Shown here piece after piece: positions 17,311 through 27,030 of a stretch of 64,000 bases of DNA (position 1 is the first letter of the stretch; every line of letters starts with the position of its first letter). This DNA comes from Sphingomonas jinjuensis (GTDB lineage: Bacteria > Pseudomonadota > Alphaproteobacteria > Sphingomonadales > Sphingomonadaceae), in the NCBI RefSeq assembly GCF_014197105.1, contig NZ_JACIEV010000001.1:62001-126000 (forward strand). The letters run 5' to 3'. The notes beneath the pieces were generated by a model. That model saw only the letters and a list, made by a program, of their open reading frames with translations, ran no database searches and had not been told where the DNA came from. A program made the translations under genes and the position numbers.

Positions 17311-18780
17311 CTAGGAGCGGGACGCCAGCGCAACCGCCGATCGCCAGCGCGCGCGGAGCGCACCGCGCGCGGCGGGGTCGAGGCTAGGGTCGAAGATCGC
17401 GCCGGCGCGGGCGTCGATGTCCTCGCCCGCCAGTCCCATCGCCCGCGCCGCCATCATCGCCGCACCGATCGCGCTCAGCTCGGCATCGGGGCGGCGCACG
17501 ACCCGGCGGCCCGACAGGTCGGCAAGCAGGCGAAGCAGCGTGTCGTTGCGCGTCGCCCCGCCATCGACCGACAGGAGCGGTAGCGTCGCGCCGGTGTCGC
17601 GCTCCATCGCCTCGACGACGTCGACGATCTGGTGCGCGATCGCCTCCAGCGTGGCGCGGGCGAGATGCGCTGGCTGCGTCGCCAGCGTCATGCCGCTGAT
17701 CGTGCCGCGCGCCTCGTCCTGCCAGTGCGGTGCGCCCAGCCCCGCCAGCGCCGGCACGAACACCACGCCATCGCTATCCGCGACGCTCGCCGCCAGTTCG
17801 GTCAGCGCGTCCTCGTCGGCGAGCCCGAGCAGCTGCACCGCAAAGCGCGCCGCCTGCCCCGACACGGTAATGTTGCCCTCCAGCGCATGGCGCACGGCGC
17901 CGCCTTCGCCCCAAGCGATCGTCGACGACAGGCCGTTGCGCGATTCCGCCCGCTGCTCGACGAGTGCCATCACCGACGAGCCGGTACCGATCGTCACCTT
18001 CACGCCCCCCGGCGCGCGGATGCCGTGGCCGTAGAGCGCGGCGTGCGAATCACCCATCACCGCGCGGATCGGCGTGCCCGCGGGTAGCGCACAGACGCCG
18101 TCGGCCATCGTGCCGAAGTCGCCGTCCGACGCCATGGGTCGCGCGAGCAACGCCAGCGGCACGTCGAACAGCGCCGCCAGCTCGGCATCCCATGCCTGCG
18201 TCGCCAGGTTCAGCAGCTGCGTGCGCGCGGCATTGCCGATGTCGGTCGCATGCACCGCCCCACCGGTCAGCCGCCACACCAGCCAGCTGTCGATCGTTCC
18301 GGCGCGCAAGCCGCCCGCCGCCGCCCGGTCACGCGCGCCCGGCACCGCGTCGAGCAGCCACGCCAGCTTGCCCGCCGAGAACATCGGATCGATCGCCAGC
18401 CCGCTCTTCTCGATCACCAGCGGATCGTGTCCCGCCGCCCGCAGGGCGGCACAGCGCGGCGACGAGCGGCGACACTGCCAGCTCACCGCGGGTCCGAGCG
18501 GGCGGCCGCTCGTCGCATCCCACAACACCACCGTCTCGCGCTGGTTGCTGATCGCGACCGCCGCGACCGCGACGTCGGGCGTCGCCGCCAGCACCTCGCC
18601 GATTGCCTCGACGACGCCGGTCCAGATCGCCTCGGCGTCCTGCTCGCTCCATCCGGCCCGCGGATGGTCGAGCCGCATCGGCCGGCTCGCCCGCCCCAGC
18701 ACCCGGCCATCGGGTGCGACGAGGAGGACTTTGGTGTTCGTCGTCCCCTGATCGATCGCCAGGATCGCCGGTGCCGGCAT
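17311..18780 (-). CDS. FGGY-family carbohydrate kinase (candidate D-apulose kinase)
   Basis: This 489-residue kinase begins ILAIDQGTTNTKVLLV, the phosphate-binding loop of FGGY kinases, and has SNQRETVVLWD and the C-terminal SVDGGATRND nucleotide-site motif. It looks most like the glycerol-kinase branch. Its start overlaps the stop of the split-transketolase C-subunit gene (TGATG), so it is the third gene of that operon. An FGGY kinase plus split transketolase is the arrangement described for D-apulose kinase and apulose-4-phosphate transketolase in D-apiose catabolism. That assignment is inferred from context; another ketose or polyol is possible. Confidence 0.75.
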   Translation of the reverse strand: MPAPAILAIDQGTTNTKVLLVAPDGRVLGRASRPMRLDHPRAGWSEQDAEAIWTGVVEAIGEVLAATPDVAVAAVAISNQRETVVLWDATSGRPLGPAVSWQCRRSSPRCAALRAAGHDPLVIEKSGLAIDPMFSAGKLAWLLDAVPGARDRAAAGGLRAGTIDSWLVWRLTGGAVHATDIGNAARTQLLNLATQAWDAELAALFDVPLALLARPMASDGDFGTMADGVCALPAGTPIRAVMGDSHAALYGHGIRAPGGVKVTIGTGSSVMALVEQRAESRNGLSSTIAWGEGGAVRHALEGNITVSGQAARFAVQLLGLADEDALTELAASVADSDGVVFVPALAGLGAPHWQDEARGTISGMTLATQPAHLARATLEAIAHQIVDVVEAMERDTGATLPLLSVDGGATRNDTLLRLLADLSGRRVVRRPDAELSAIGAAMMAARAMGLAGEDIDARAGAIFDPSLDPAARGALRARWRSAVALASRS

Positions 18781-19739
18781 CAGCCCTGCCTCAGCGCCAC
18801 CAGTTCGCGCGCCGCCGCGGCGATGCCCTCGGCGGTCAGCCCCGCGCGTTCCATCAACCACTCGGCCGAACCGGTCGGCTGGAACCCGTCGAAGCCGATG
18901 ATCCGCATCGGCACAGGATAATGGGTCGCGACGATCTCCGCCACCGCGCCGCCCAGCCCGCCGCGCACGACATGCTCTTCGGCGGTGACGATTCCCCCCG
19001 TTTCACGCGCCGCCGCCAGCACCGCCTCGACGTCGATCGGCGCGATCGTCGCCATGTTGACGACGCGCGCGGCGATCCCCTCTTCCGCCAGCGTCGCCGC
19101 CGCCGCAAGGGCGCGATGGACCAGCGTGCCGGTCGCGATGATCGTCACCGCCTCGCCCGCGCGCAGCGTTTCGGCGCGGCCGATCGCGAAGTCGGCGGGA
19201 TGATCGAGTTCGGGCACGGGCATCCGGCTGATCCGCACGAACACCGGCCCCTTGTGGTGCGCCGCCGCGCGGATCGCCGCCGCCGTTTCGCTGGGGTCGC
19301 TGGGCACGATGATCGTCATCTCGCGCATCGCGCGCAGCCAGGCGATGTCCTCGATCGAATGGTGCGTCGCGCCCAGTTCGCCATAGGCGACGCCGCTGGA
19401 GATGCCGCACAGCTTCACGTTGGCGTCGCTATACGCCAGGTCCGCCTTGATCTGCTCCAGTGCTCGCGCCGTCAGGAAGCAGGCGGCGCCGCTGACGAAG
19501 GGCACCTTGCCGCCATTGGCGAGGCCTGCGCCGACGCCGATCATGTTCTGCTCGGCGATGCCGACATTGACCAGCCGTTCGGGAAAGCGATCGCGGAACT
19601 TGCCGAGCTTGCTCGATCCGACGCTGTCGTTGACCACCGCGACGATCCGATCGTCCTCGACCGCGAGCTGTTCGAGCGCACCGACATAGGCGTCGCGGCA
19701 ATCGAACATGCCGGCCGGCTGCGCTTGGACCGCGCTCAC
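18780..19739 (-). CDS. Transketolase C-terminal subunit (pyrimidine-binding half)
   Basis: This 319-residue protein carries the pyrimidine-binding and C-terminal domains of a split transketolase. Markers are NVGIAEQNMIGVGAGLA with the glutamate that activates thiamine diphosphate, and a C-terminal GGIVTAEEHVVRGGLGGAV. The GTG at 19739 overlaps the stop of the N-subunit gene (GTGA), so the two halves are probably made in equal amounts. Split transketolases act on varied substrates. Next to an FGGY kinase and upstream of an isomerase operon, an apulose-4-phosphate transketolase B subunit is a reasonable hypothesis. Confidence 0.82.
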   Translation of the reverse strand: MSAVQAQPAGMFDCRDAYVGALEQLAVEDDRIVAVVNDSVGSSKLGKFRDRFPERLVNVGIAEQNMIGVGAGLANGGKVPFVSGAACFLTARALEQIKADLAYSDANVKLCGISSGVAYGELGATHHSIEDIAWLRAMREMTIIVPSDPSETAAAIRAAAHHKGPVFVRISRMPVPELDHPADFAIGRAETLRAGEAVTIIATGTLVHRALAAAATLAEEGIAARVVNMATIAPIDVEAVLAAARETGGIVTAEEHVVRGGLGGAVAEIVATHYPVPMRIIGFDGFQPTGSAEWLMERAGLTAEGIAAAARELVALRQG

Positions 19740-20611
19740 GCCTCTTCCTCGCTCAGCGCGAGTTCGCGCAGCGCCTGGGCGAACTGCTCCTCGCTCGGCA
19801 CGCCATGATGCCACCCCGCCTGGTCGCGCATGTACGAGATCCCATATCCCTTGATCGTGTTGGCGATGATGCAGCGCGGCCGGTCGCCCTGCGCCTGCCC
19901 CAGCGCCCCCAGCAGCGCGCCATGGTCATGGCCGTCGACTTCCGACACGTTCCAGCCGAAGGCGCGCCATTTGTCGGAGAGCGGTTCCAGCGCATTGGTA
20001 TCCTCGGTCCGCGCCCCCTGTTGCAGGCGGTTGCGGTCGACGACCACGGTCAGCTTGTCGAGCTTGCGATGTCCCGCCAGCATCGCCGCCTCCCACATGC
20101 TGCCCTCCTGCAACTCGCCGTCGCCGGTCAGGACGAAGGTGCGGTAGTCGGCGCCGTCGATCTGGCCGGCGATCGCGATTCCCACCGCGACCGGCAGGCC
20201 GTGGCCGAGAGGCCCCGTGTTGGTCTCGATGCCCGGCAGATAGGTACGATTGGGATGGCCGTTGAGCCGCGACCCCGGCTGGACATAGGTCGCCAGCTCC
20301 TCCTCGGGAAAGAAGCCCGCCGCCGCCAGCGCGGTATAGAGCGCACCGGTGCAATGCCCCTTGCTCATCACGAAGCGATCGCGCGCCGGATCGTTCGGCT
20401 GGCGCGGGTCGTAGCGCATGATCCCGAAATAGAGCGTCGCCAGCACGTCGGTGGCCGACATGTCGCCGCCGGGATGCCCCTGCCCCGCTTCAAACACCAT
20501 GCGGATGCTGCGCCGGCGCATCCAGTTGGCGCGCTCGCGCACCGTGGCGACGACCAACGCCTCGTCCATCGCGCCCGTCACCTGGCGCTCCATACCCGCT
20601 TGCCGCCCCAT
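19736..20611 (-). CDS. Transketolase N-terminal subunit (thiamine diphosphate-binding half)
   Basis: This 291-residue protein is the diphosphate-binding half of the same enzyme, with GHPGGDMSATDVLATLYF near the N-terminus and GDGELQEGSMWEAAML, the metal/ThDP motif. The ATG at 20611 is chosen because AGGAGA lies 5 bp upstream; an in-frame ATG at 20635 has no such site. It heads the operon tktN-tktC-FGGY kinase. Its upstream region contains the 20-bp motif shared with the GH127-RLP operon. Confidence 0.83.
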   Translation of the reverse strand: MGRQAGMERQVTGAMDEALVVATVRERANWMRRRSIRMVFEAGQGHPGGDMSATDVLATLYFGIMRYDPRQPNDPARDRFVMSKGHCTGALYTALAAAGFFPEEELATYVQPGSRLNGHPNRTYLPGIETNTGPLGHGLPVAVGIAIAGQIDGADYRTFVLTGDGELQEGSMWEAAMLAGHRKLDKLTVVVDRNRLQQGARTEDTNALEPLSDKWRAFGWNVSEVDGHDHGALLGALGQAQGDRPRCIIANTIKGYGISYMRDQAGWHHGVPSEEQFAQALRELALSEEEA

Positions 20612-20667
20612 GCCGCTCTCCTGTTGGCTCGACATCTACTGCCACGGCCCGAGGGCGACAAGCGCAA

Positions 20668-20687
20668 ACTTTCGTTTTTCTTCGTAT
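20668..20687. promoter_or_regulatory. Candidate operator, site A of the ACTTTCG motif
   Basis: ACTTTCGTTTTTCTTCGTAT lies 57 bp upstream of the split-transketolase start. It matches the site before the GH127-RLP operon at 18 of 20 positions. Two TTCG half-sites are spaced about one helical turn apart. Confidence 0.6.
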
Positions 20688-20699
20688 TGGATCGAAATC

Positions 20700-21983
20700 C
20701 TACGCTTCCATTCGTGCTTCCAGCTCGTCGAGCGACTTGCCCTCGTTGCGCGGCGCCCAGATGCCGCCGATCAGCCCGCTGATCGCCAGGAAGCCGGTCA
20801 GAATCCACGCCAGCGTGGTGAAGCCGGTCGACGTCAGCGCGGGCACGAAGAAGCTGAAGATGCCGAGCGCGATCCGCACCACCGCGAACATCACCCCCTG
20901 CGCGGTACTGCGCAGCAGCGTCGGAAACATCTCGGCGCTCCACAACTGGAAGAAGCATTGCGCGCCGAAGCCCTGGCCGAACGCCATCAGGAAAACGTGG
21001 ATCAGCGCGATCGGCAGCGTCAGCGGAAAGATCGCGAGCAGCGCCATGCCGATCACCTGAATCACCGCCGAGGCGATGAACAGCAGCCGCTGGTTCACCC
21101 GATCGGACAGGCGCATGAACACCTGCCAGATCGTCAGCATCCCGATCAGGAAGCTCAGCGCCTGGATGCCGACCGCCATCGCCTGGCTCTGGTTGCCGAC
21201 GGTGCGCAGTATATAGGGGAAGAAGAACCCGTTGGTCCCCGCCCACAGGTTCCAGAACACGTACATCCCCGCCAGGAACGACATCGCACCCAGGTAGCGC
21301 GGGGTGAACAGGTCCTTCAGCCCGGCCTTGGGCGCCGCGACCGTGGCACTGGCTTCCTCTTCCTGCGCCTCCAGCCAGCGCTGCGATTCGTTCATCCGCG
21401 ACCGCAGGAAGGTCAGCGCCACGGCCAGGATCGCGAGGTGCGCGAACACGATCCGCGCGCCCAGCAGCCCGAGCGGCGACAGCACGAGGAACATCAGCAG
21501 GACGACGACCGGCCCCAGATACCAGAGTACCTGCGCGACGCCGCTATGTGCCCCGCGCTTTCCCTGCGGCGCCGTCTCCGCGATCAGCGACCAGGATGCC
21601 GGAATGTCCGCGCCCACCGCAAGCCCGACCAGGAAGAAGCCGACGACGATCATCCACGCGTTCATCGCGAAGACCAGCCACAGCATGCCGAAGGCGTAGA
21701 ACAGCATGTCGTACTGGTAGATCTTCTTGCGCCCCAGCCGGTCGCACAGCCGCCCGCCGACGAACGCGCCGATGCCCGCCGATATGGCGTTGGGGCCGAA
21801 CGCGCCGATGATGCCGACCAGGTCGTTGCTCAGCCCATATTCGGCGACCCACAGCGACAGCGCCGCCGATCCCGCGACGATCGATCCCGCGTCGATGTAA
21901 TTGGCGAGGCCGGCGAGGATCGTGTTCTTCCAGTCGCTCGCCTCGTCACGTCCCGTCGGCACCACCCCGCTCGTCGTCGTCAT
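20700..21983 (-). CDS. MFS sugar transporter
   Basis: This 427-residue inner-membrane protein has about twelve hydrophobic segments and the MFS signature GRLCDRLGRKKIYQYD between segments 2 and 3. It resembles the sugar porter/metabolite:proton symporter branch. GGAGAGGG precedes the ATG at 21983. It sits between the glcF and transketolase operons on the same strand, and its promoter region carries a diverged copy of the ACTTTCG motif. Import of the sugar handled by the kinase/transketolase genes is the obvious inference. Confidence 0.85.
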   Translation of the reverse strand: MTTTSGVVPTGRDEASDWKNTILAGLANYIDAGSIVAGSAALSLWVAEYGLSNDLVGIIGAFGPNAISAGIGAFVGGRLCDRLGRKKIYQYDMLFYAFGMLWLVFAMNAWMIVVGFFLVGLAVGADIPASWSLIAETAPQGKRGAHSGVAQVLWYLGPVVVLLMFLVLSPLGLLGARIVFAHLAILAVALTFLRSRMNESQRWLEAQEEEASATVAAPKAGLKDLFTPRYLGAMSFLAGMYVFWNLWAGTNGFFFPYILRTVGNQSQAMAVGIQALSFLIGMLTIWQVFMRLSDRVNQRLLFIASAVIQVIGMALLAIFPLTLPIALIHVFLMAFGQGFGAQCFFQLWSAEMFPTLLRSTAQGVMFAVVRIALGIFSFFVPALTSTGFTTLAWILTGFLAISGLIGGIWAPRNEGKSLDELEARMEA

Positions 21984-22021
21984 TCGAAACCCTCTCCGTC
22001 GGCGTGGCGCCGAGCATTACC

Positions 22022-22040
22022 GTTCGAAACTATATCGCAG
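22022..22040. promoter_or_regulatory. Candidate operator, diverged site D of the ACTTTCG motif
   Basis: GTTCGAAACTATATCGCAG resembles site C (TTTCGAAACTTACCGAAAGT) when one extra base is allowed in the spacer. It lies 39 bp upstream of the MFS start codon. This is the weakest of the four sites. Confidence 0.35.
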
Positions 22041-22051
22041 CTAATCGCAGA

Positions 22052-23320
22052 TCATGCGAGTACCGACGGGCGCGGTCCGCCCATCGCCCAGTCGACCAGC
22101 TCGACGACATGGACGACCGGCACGGCGCTGCGCCGGCCGATCTGCATCGCGCAGCCGATGTTGCCAGTCGCGATCACGTCGGCGCCCAGCCGGTCGAGCG
22201 CCGCCGCCTTGCGCTCGCCCAGCCGGTCGGCGATCGCGGGCTGAAGAATGTTGTACGTCCCCGCCGACCCGCAGCACAGATGCGCCTCGGCGGGCACGCG
22301 CACCGCAAAGCCCATCCGCGCCAGCAGCCGTTTCGGCGCCTCGGTCACCTTCTGTCCGTGCTGAAGCGAACAGGCGCCGTGATAGGCGACCGTCAATGCC
22401 GGCGCCGCGCTGGCCGGCAGGTCCGCGTCGGCCAGCAACTCGCTGATATCCTTCGCCAAGGCCGACACCCGCGCCGCCTTCGCGGCATAATCGGGATCGC
22501 CGCGCAGCAGATGACCGTAATCCTTGATCGTCGTGCCGCAGCCCGACGCCGTCACCAGGATCGCGTCGAGCCCGCCGTCCTCGATCACGCGGGTCCAGGC
22601 GTCAACGTTGCGCCGCGCGCTCGCCAGCGCCTCCGCCTCGTGCCCCAAGTGATGGACCAGCGCCCCGCAGCAGGCCTCGCCCGGCGCCGGGACCACCGCA
22701 TAGCCAAGCCGCCCCAGCACCCGCGCCGCCGCCGCCTGATACGCCGGCTTCAGCACCGGCTCGGCACAGCCGCGCAGCAGCACGACGCGCTTCCCGCTTG
22801 CGTCTGACCGCGGCACCGCCACCGGCGTCGCCAGCCGTGTCGGCGCCATCGCCAGCATCGCCGCGAGCCGCCCCTTGCCCAGCAACGGCGCCCCCAGCCG
22901 CCCCACCGCCGCCAGCCGCAGCGCCAGCCTAAACCGCCGCGGATGGGGCAGGACGGTCGCCAGCATCCACCGCATCATTCGATCGCCCAGCGGCCGACGA
23001 TAGCGCTCGGCGATATAGGCGCGGGCATGGTCGACCAGATGCATGTAATCGACGCCCGAGGGGCAGGTCGTCGTGCAGGCCAGGCACGACAGGCAGCGAT
23101 CGATATGCTTGACCTCGACCGCGCTCGGCACCCGCTCGTTCTCGAGCATGTCCTTCATCAGGCTGATCCGCCCGCGCGGTGAATCGAGCTCGTCGCCGAG
23201 CAGCACATAGGTCGGGCAGGTCGCCGTGCAGAAGCTGCAATGGACGCACGTCCTAATCGCCCCCGCTGCGGTCGCCGTGGCCGGATCGGCAAGCTGTTCC
23301 GCTGTGAAGCTTGTCTTCAT
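22052..23320 (-). CDS. glcF: Glycolate oxidase iron-sulfur subunit
   Basis: GlcF passes electrons from the glycolate dehydrogenase flavin subunits to the membrane quinone pool. This 422-residue protein has two ferredoxin-like clusters, CVHCSFCTATCPTY and CLSCLACTTTCPSG, followed by two CCG-type domains (GEACCGALVHH and LCCGSAGTYN). The ATG at 23320 overlaps the stop of glcE (ATGA). Together with glcE and glcD it forms a complete three-subunit enzyme, suiting a pathway that produces glycolate. Confidence 0.92.
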   Translation of the reverse strand: MKTSFTAEQLADPATATAAGAIRTCVHCSFCTATCPTYVLLGDELDSPRGRISLMKDMLENERVPSAVEVKHIDRCLSCLACTTTCPSGVDYMHLVDHARAYIAERYRRPLGDRMMRWMLATVLPHPRRFRLALRLAAVGRLGAPLLGKGRLAAMLAMAPTRLATPVAVPRSDASGKRVVLLRGCAEPVLKPAYQAAAARVLGRLGYAVVPAPGEACCGALVHHLGHEAEALASARRNVDAWTRVIEDGGLDAILVTASGCGTTIKDYGHLLRGDPDYAAKAARVSALAKDISELLADADLPASAAPALTVAYHGACSLQHGQKVTEAPKRLLARMGFAVRVPAEAHLCCGSAGTYNILQPAIADRLGERKAAALDRLGADVIATGNIGCAMQIGRRSAVPVVHVVELVDWAMGGPRPSVLA

Positions 23321-24435
23321 GCCACCGCCCCCGTCATCCGCGGGCTCGCGAACACGCCGGCGGGATCGAACGCCGCCGCGATCCGAGCTTCCAACGCCGC
23401 GACGCCAGCCGCCGGGGGATGCAGCGCCGCCACCGCCCGCCGCATCGCCTCGGGCCCCCGCACCAGCATCGCATGCCCCCCGGCTGCCTCCGCCGCCGCA
23501 CGCACCTCCCCGGCTGGCTGGTCGCTCGCCAGCCACACCAGCCCCCCGGCCCAATCCGCCAGCCAGTCGCCCGACAACCCGGCCATCATCGCCGGCGCGG
23601 CCGATGGCGGCGCGTTGATCCGCCACAGCGGCCGATCGAGCGGCAACGGCGCCAGCGTGCGCAGCGCGTCACATTCGCCATCATTGCCCGGGCGAAGCCC
23701 CAACGCCGCCAGCATCTGCCCCCGCGCCTCGACCGACGGCCCGAACCCCTGCACCCGGAGCAACGCCCGCCGCCGTCCGGGCAGGTACGCCGCCGCCGCC
23801 ACCTCCGCCGTCGATCCCATCGCCGCCGCCATCAGCCGCTGTGCATCGGCGAAGTCCAGCCCCTCCGCCACCCAGGTCACGCGCGCGCGCGGCGCCGGCA
23901 CCACCTTCAGCGTCACCTGCGTCATCGCGAACAGCCGCCCCCAGCTGTTCACCGCCAGCTTGGGCAGGTCGTATCCCGTGACGTTCTTCACCACCTTCGC
24001 GCCCGCGACGAAAAGCTCGCCGCGTCCCGACACCGCGGTAAAGCCCAGCAGATGATCGCGCCCGCCACCCATGCTCAGCCGCTGCGACCCCGCGACGCCC
24101 GCCGCCAGCACCCCGCCGATCGTCGCCTTGCCCGATGGCTTGCCGAACAACGGCCCGTGATCGAACGGATCGAACGCCAGCATCTGGCCCGACCCCGCCA
24201 GCAACGCCCGAACCTCGGCCAGCGGAGTCGCCGCGCCCACGGTCAGCACCAGCTCTGCCGGGTCGTAATCGATCACGCCGCTCAGCAGCGCCATATCGAG
24301 CACCGCCGTCTCGGAAGGGGCGCCGACGCCGTCCTTGCTGCCGCCGCCCCGGATCGTCAGCCGCTCCCCACGCGCCGCCGCGCTCGCGACCATGTCGGCC
24401 ACGTCATCCGCGGAAGCGGGATGGAGCACGTCCAT
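23317..24435 (-). CDS. glcE: Glycolate oxidase FAD-binding subunit
   Basis: This 372-residue subunit has an FAD-binding type 4 (PCMH) domain, with LTIRGGGSKDGVG and LFGKPSGKATIGGVLAAGVAGSQR; GlcE is shorter than and related to GlcD. The ATG at 24435 gives MDVLHPASADDV; a long frame upstream is only a shadow of glcD. It overlaps both neighbours, so glcD-glcE-glcF are translated together. Confidence 0.9.
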   Translation of the reverse strand: MDVLHPASADDVADMVASAAARGERLTIRGGGSKDGVGAPSETAVLDMALLSGVIDYDPAELVLTVGAATPLAEVRALLAGSGQMLAFDPFDHGPLFGKPSGKATIGGVLAAGVAGSQRLSMGGGRDHLLGFTAVSGRGELFVAGAKVVKNVTGYDLPKLAVNSWGRLFAMTQVTLKVVPAPRARVTWVAEGLDFADAQRLMAAAMGSTAEVAAAAYLPGRRRALLRVQGFGPSVEARGQMLAALGLRPGNDGECDALRTLAPLPLDRPLWRINAPPSAAPAMMAGLSGDWLADWAGGLVWLASDQPAGEVRAAAEAAGGHAMLVRGPEAMRRAVAALHPPAAGVAALEARIAAAFDPAGVFASPRMTGAVA

Positions 24436-25928
24436 CAGAAGCGCGGCAGGTCGGGGAACGGCACCTGCCCGCGGTGGACATGCATCCGCCCCAGCTCGGC
24501 GCAGCGATGCAGCTGCGGAAACACCTTGCCGGGGTTGAGCAGCAGCGCCGGGTCGAACGCGCATTTCAGGCGCTGCTGGTGCATCAGGTCGGTCTCGCTG
24601 AACATCACCGGCATCAGGTCGCGCTTCTCGATGCCGATGCCATGCTCGCCGCTCAGCACCCCGCCCACCTCGACGCACAGCCGCAGGATGTCGCTGCCGA
24701 ACGCCTCCGCCGCCTCCAGCTGGCCGTCGATCTCGGCGTCGTACATGATGAGCGGGTGCAGGTTGCCGTCGCCCGCGTGGAAGACGTTGGCGACGCGCAG
24801 GCCATATCGGACCGACATCTCGCCGATCCGGTTCAGCACCTCGGGCAGGCGCCGGCGCGGAATCGTCCCGTCCATGCAGATGTAATCGGGCGACAGCCGG
24901 CCCGCCGCCGGAAACGCCGCCTTGCGCCCCGCCCAGAACCCCAGCCGCTCGCCCTCGTCCTGCGACGCCCGGCACGACACCGCGCCGCTGGCGACGGCGA
25001 TCGTGTCGATCTCGGCGATCAGATGGTCGCATTCGGCCGGCGGCCCGTCGACCTCGACGATCAGCAGCGCCTCGACGTCGAGCGGATAGCCGACCCGCAC
25101 GAACGCCTCGGCGGCATGGATCGCCGGCCGGTCCATCAGCTCCATCCCCGCCGGGATGATCCCCGCCGCGATCACGTCGGCGACGCAGCGTCCCGCATCC
25201 TCGATCGTCGCGAAGCCGATCAGCAGCGCGCGCGCCGTCTCCGGCTTCGGCAGGATCCTGACCGTCACCTCGGTCACCATGCCCAGCAGCCCCTCCGACC
25301 CGACGACCACGCCGATCAGGTCGAGCCCCGCCGGGTCCAGCTGCCGCCCGCCGATGCGCAGCACTTCGCCGTCCATCAGCACGATCTCGGCGCCCAGCAC
25401 GTTGTTGGTCGTCAGCCCGTATTTCAGGCAATGCACCCCGCCCGCATTCTCGGCGACGTTGCCGCCGATCGAACAGGCGATCTGCGACGACGGATCGGGC
25501 GCGTAATAGAAACCCGCTTCCTCCACCGCACGCGTCACCGCCAGGTTGGTGACGCCCGGCTGCACCACCGCGACGCGGTCGCCGTAATCGACGTCCAGCA
25601 CGCGATCGAACTTGCTCATCACCACCAGCACCGCATCGGCCATCGGCAGCGCCCCGCCCGACAGCGACGTGCCCGATCCGCGCGGCACCACCTTCACCCC
25701 GTTGTCGAAGCACCAGCGCAATATCGCCGACACCTGTGCGGTCGTCTCGGGCAGCGCCACCACCAGCGGCGTCTGGCGATAGGCGGTCAGCCCGTCGCAA
25801 TCATAGGCGCGCATCGCGATCGGATCGTCGATCACCCCCTCGCCCGGCACGATGTCGCGCAGCGCCGCGACGATCGCATCGCGCCGCGCGATCGTCGCGC
25901 CATCGGGCAGGGGCATCGCGATCGTCAT
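24435..25928 (-). CDS. glcD: Glycolate oxidase FAD-linked subunit
   Basis: This 497-residue protein is the catalytic flavin subunit. FAD-binding motifs are VVPRGSGTSLSGGALP and PDPSSQIACSIGGNVAENAGG, and the C-terminal FAD-oxidase domain ends with SGEHGIGIEKRDLMP and a NPGKVFP signature. The ATG at 25928 lies 4 bp after the isomerase gene, so one operon probably runs isomerase-glcD-glcE-glcF. The related D-lactate dehydrogenases have the same fold, but the glcE/glcF neighbours favour glycolate. Confidence 0.92.
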   Translation of the reverse strand: MTIAMPLPDGATIARRDAIVAALRDIVPGEGVIDDPIAMRAYDCDGLTAYRQTPLVVALPETTAQVSAILRWCFDNGVKVVPRGSGTSLSGGALPMADAVLVVMSKFDRVLDVDYGDRVAVVQPGVTNLAVTRAVEEAGFYYAPDPSSQIACSIGGNVAENAGGVHCLKYGLTTNNVLGAEIVLMDGEVLRIGGRQLDPAGLDLIGVVVGSEGLLGMVTEVTVRILPKPETARALLIGFATIEDAGRCVADVIAAGIIPAGMELMDRPAIHAAEAFVRVGYPLDVEALLIVEVDGPPAECDHLIAEIDTIAVASGAVSCRASQDEGERLGFWAGRKAAFPAAGRLSPDYICMDGTIPRRRLPEVLNRIGEMSVRYGLRVANVFHAGDGNLHPLIMYDAEIDGQLEAAEAFGSDILRLCVEVGGVLSGEHGIGIEKRDLMPVMFSETDLMHQQRLKCAFDPALLLNPGKVFPQLHRCAELGRMHVHRGQVPFPDLPRF

Positions 25929-25932
25929 GGCA

Positions 25933-26910
25933 TCAGAAGCTGGTGAACAGCGCCTCGCGCGCCAGCCGCAGCGCCTCGACCGCATCGTGCCGCGCCTGCG
26001 CCGCGCGCATCGCCTCGACGTCGAGCTTGTCGAGCGCGCGCTCGATCCCCTTCAGGAAGCTGATCGCGCCGTTGGCGGTGGCGATGCTGTCCTCGCGGAA
26101 CGGGAACTGATCGAGCTGCCACACGCCCTCCCAGCCGTTGCGGCGCAGCGTGTAAAAGAATTCGAACAGCTCGATCGGATGGACGCTGCCCGCCATCAGG
26201 TCGTCGTCCCAGCCGCGCATATTGTCGTTGACGTCCATGCCGAACAATCGGCCATGATCGATCGCCAGCTGCGCCGCATCCGCCGGGCTCTCGCCGCCGT
26301 ACAGCGAATGCCCGAAATCGAGCAGGATGCCGACATTGGGCAACCCGATCTTCTCGATCCCCAGCAGCGTGCGCGCGACGCTGTCGTAGCTCATGTGGAC
26401 GCGCGGTTCGCGCGGCTTGTACTCGATCACGAACTTCAGGTCCGGGTTCGCCGCCGCCAGCTCGCCGACGCCGTCGATGCTGTGCTTCCACAACACGCCG
26501 TGGTCGACCTGGAACGGATAGTCCCAGCCGTCCTGCCCCGGCCACAGCTTAACGTAATCGGCGCCGAACCGGCGCACCACGTCGGCGGCCTCGGTCACCA
26601 GCTCGTTGGCGCGACGACGAACGCCCGCGTCGGGATTGGTGAAGGCACCCTTGGCGAACTCACGCGTGTAGATCTCGGGGGTAATCCCGATCACCGACAG
26701 CCCGTTGCGCTTCAGCGCCACCTCGACCTCGTCGGCCGACACGCCGCCGCCCGGGAAGGGATAGTTGATATCGACCACCGACAGGTCGTCGACCTGCCCC
26801 GCCAGGTCGATCATCTCGACCAGCGTGCGCGGTGGCCCATAGCCGTCGGTCGCATAGCGATCGACATAGGTCGCGAAGTGCCAGATCCCCGCCCCGTATT
26901 TCTGCGTCAT
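25933..26910 (-). CDS. TIM-barrel sugar isomerase (candidate D-apiose isomerase)
   Basis: This 325-residue cytoplasmic protein belongs to the xylose isomerase-like TIM-barrel superfamily. Likely metal ligands lie in [26 protein letters not shown] and WQLDQFPF. Its length matches sugar isomerases and epimerases such as L-rhamnose/D-tagatose-type enzymes or the D-apiose isomerase described with split transketolases. Decarboxylases acting on branched sugar acids share this fold and cannot be excluded. It is the first gene of the glcDEF operon and has an ACTTTCG site upstream, linking it to the transketolase and RLP operons. Confidence 0.7.
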   Translation of the reverse strand: MTQKYGAGIWHFATYVDRYATDGYGPPRTLVEMIDLAGQVDDLSVVDINYPFPGGGVSADEVEVALKRNGLSVIGITPEIYTREFAKGAFTNPDAGVRRRANELVTEAADVVRRFGADYVKLWPGQDGWDYPFQVDHGVLWKHSIDGVGELAAANPDLKFVIEYKPREPRVHMSYDSVARTLLGIEKIGLPNVGILLDFGHSLYGGESPADAAQLAIDHGRLFGMDVNDNMRGWDDDLMAGSVHPIELFEFFYTLRRNGWEGVWQLDQFPFREDSIATANGAISFLKGIERALDKLDVEAMRAAQARHDAVEALRLAREALFTSF

Positions 26911-26983
26911 CGACCTCTCCTGATCGGCTGGTTGCGGGAAAGCCTAGAAGCCGGCGGAGGCAGGGTCAACGCAGAACGTAGAT

Positions 26984-27003
26984 TTTCGAAACTTACCGAA
27001 AGT
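26984..27003. promoter_or_regulatory. Candidate operator, site C of the ACTTTCG motif
   Basis: On the minus strand the site reads ACTTTCGGTAAGTTTCGAAA. It keeps the ACTTTCG half and the spaced TTTCG half of the site before GH127, 13 of 20 positions overall, and contains a TTTCGAAA palindrome. It lies 74 bp upstream of the isomerase start. Confidence 0.45.
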
Positions 27004-27030
27004 CAGATGGCTACTCTCCCTGATGCTGCC

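Noticed and set aside
18780..20611. Adjacent transketolase halves as a frameshifted single gene
   Set aside because: Each half has its own start; the GTGA overlap and domain boundary match naturally split transketolases, so no frameshift is needed.
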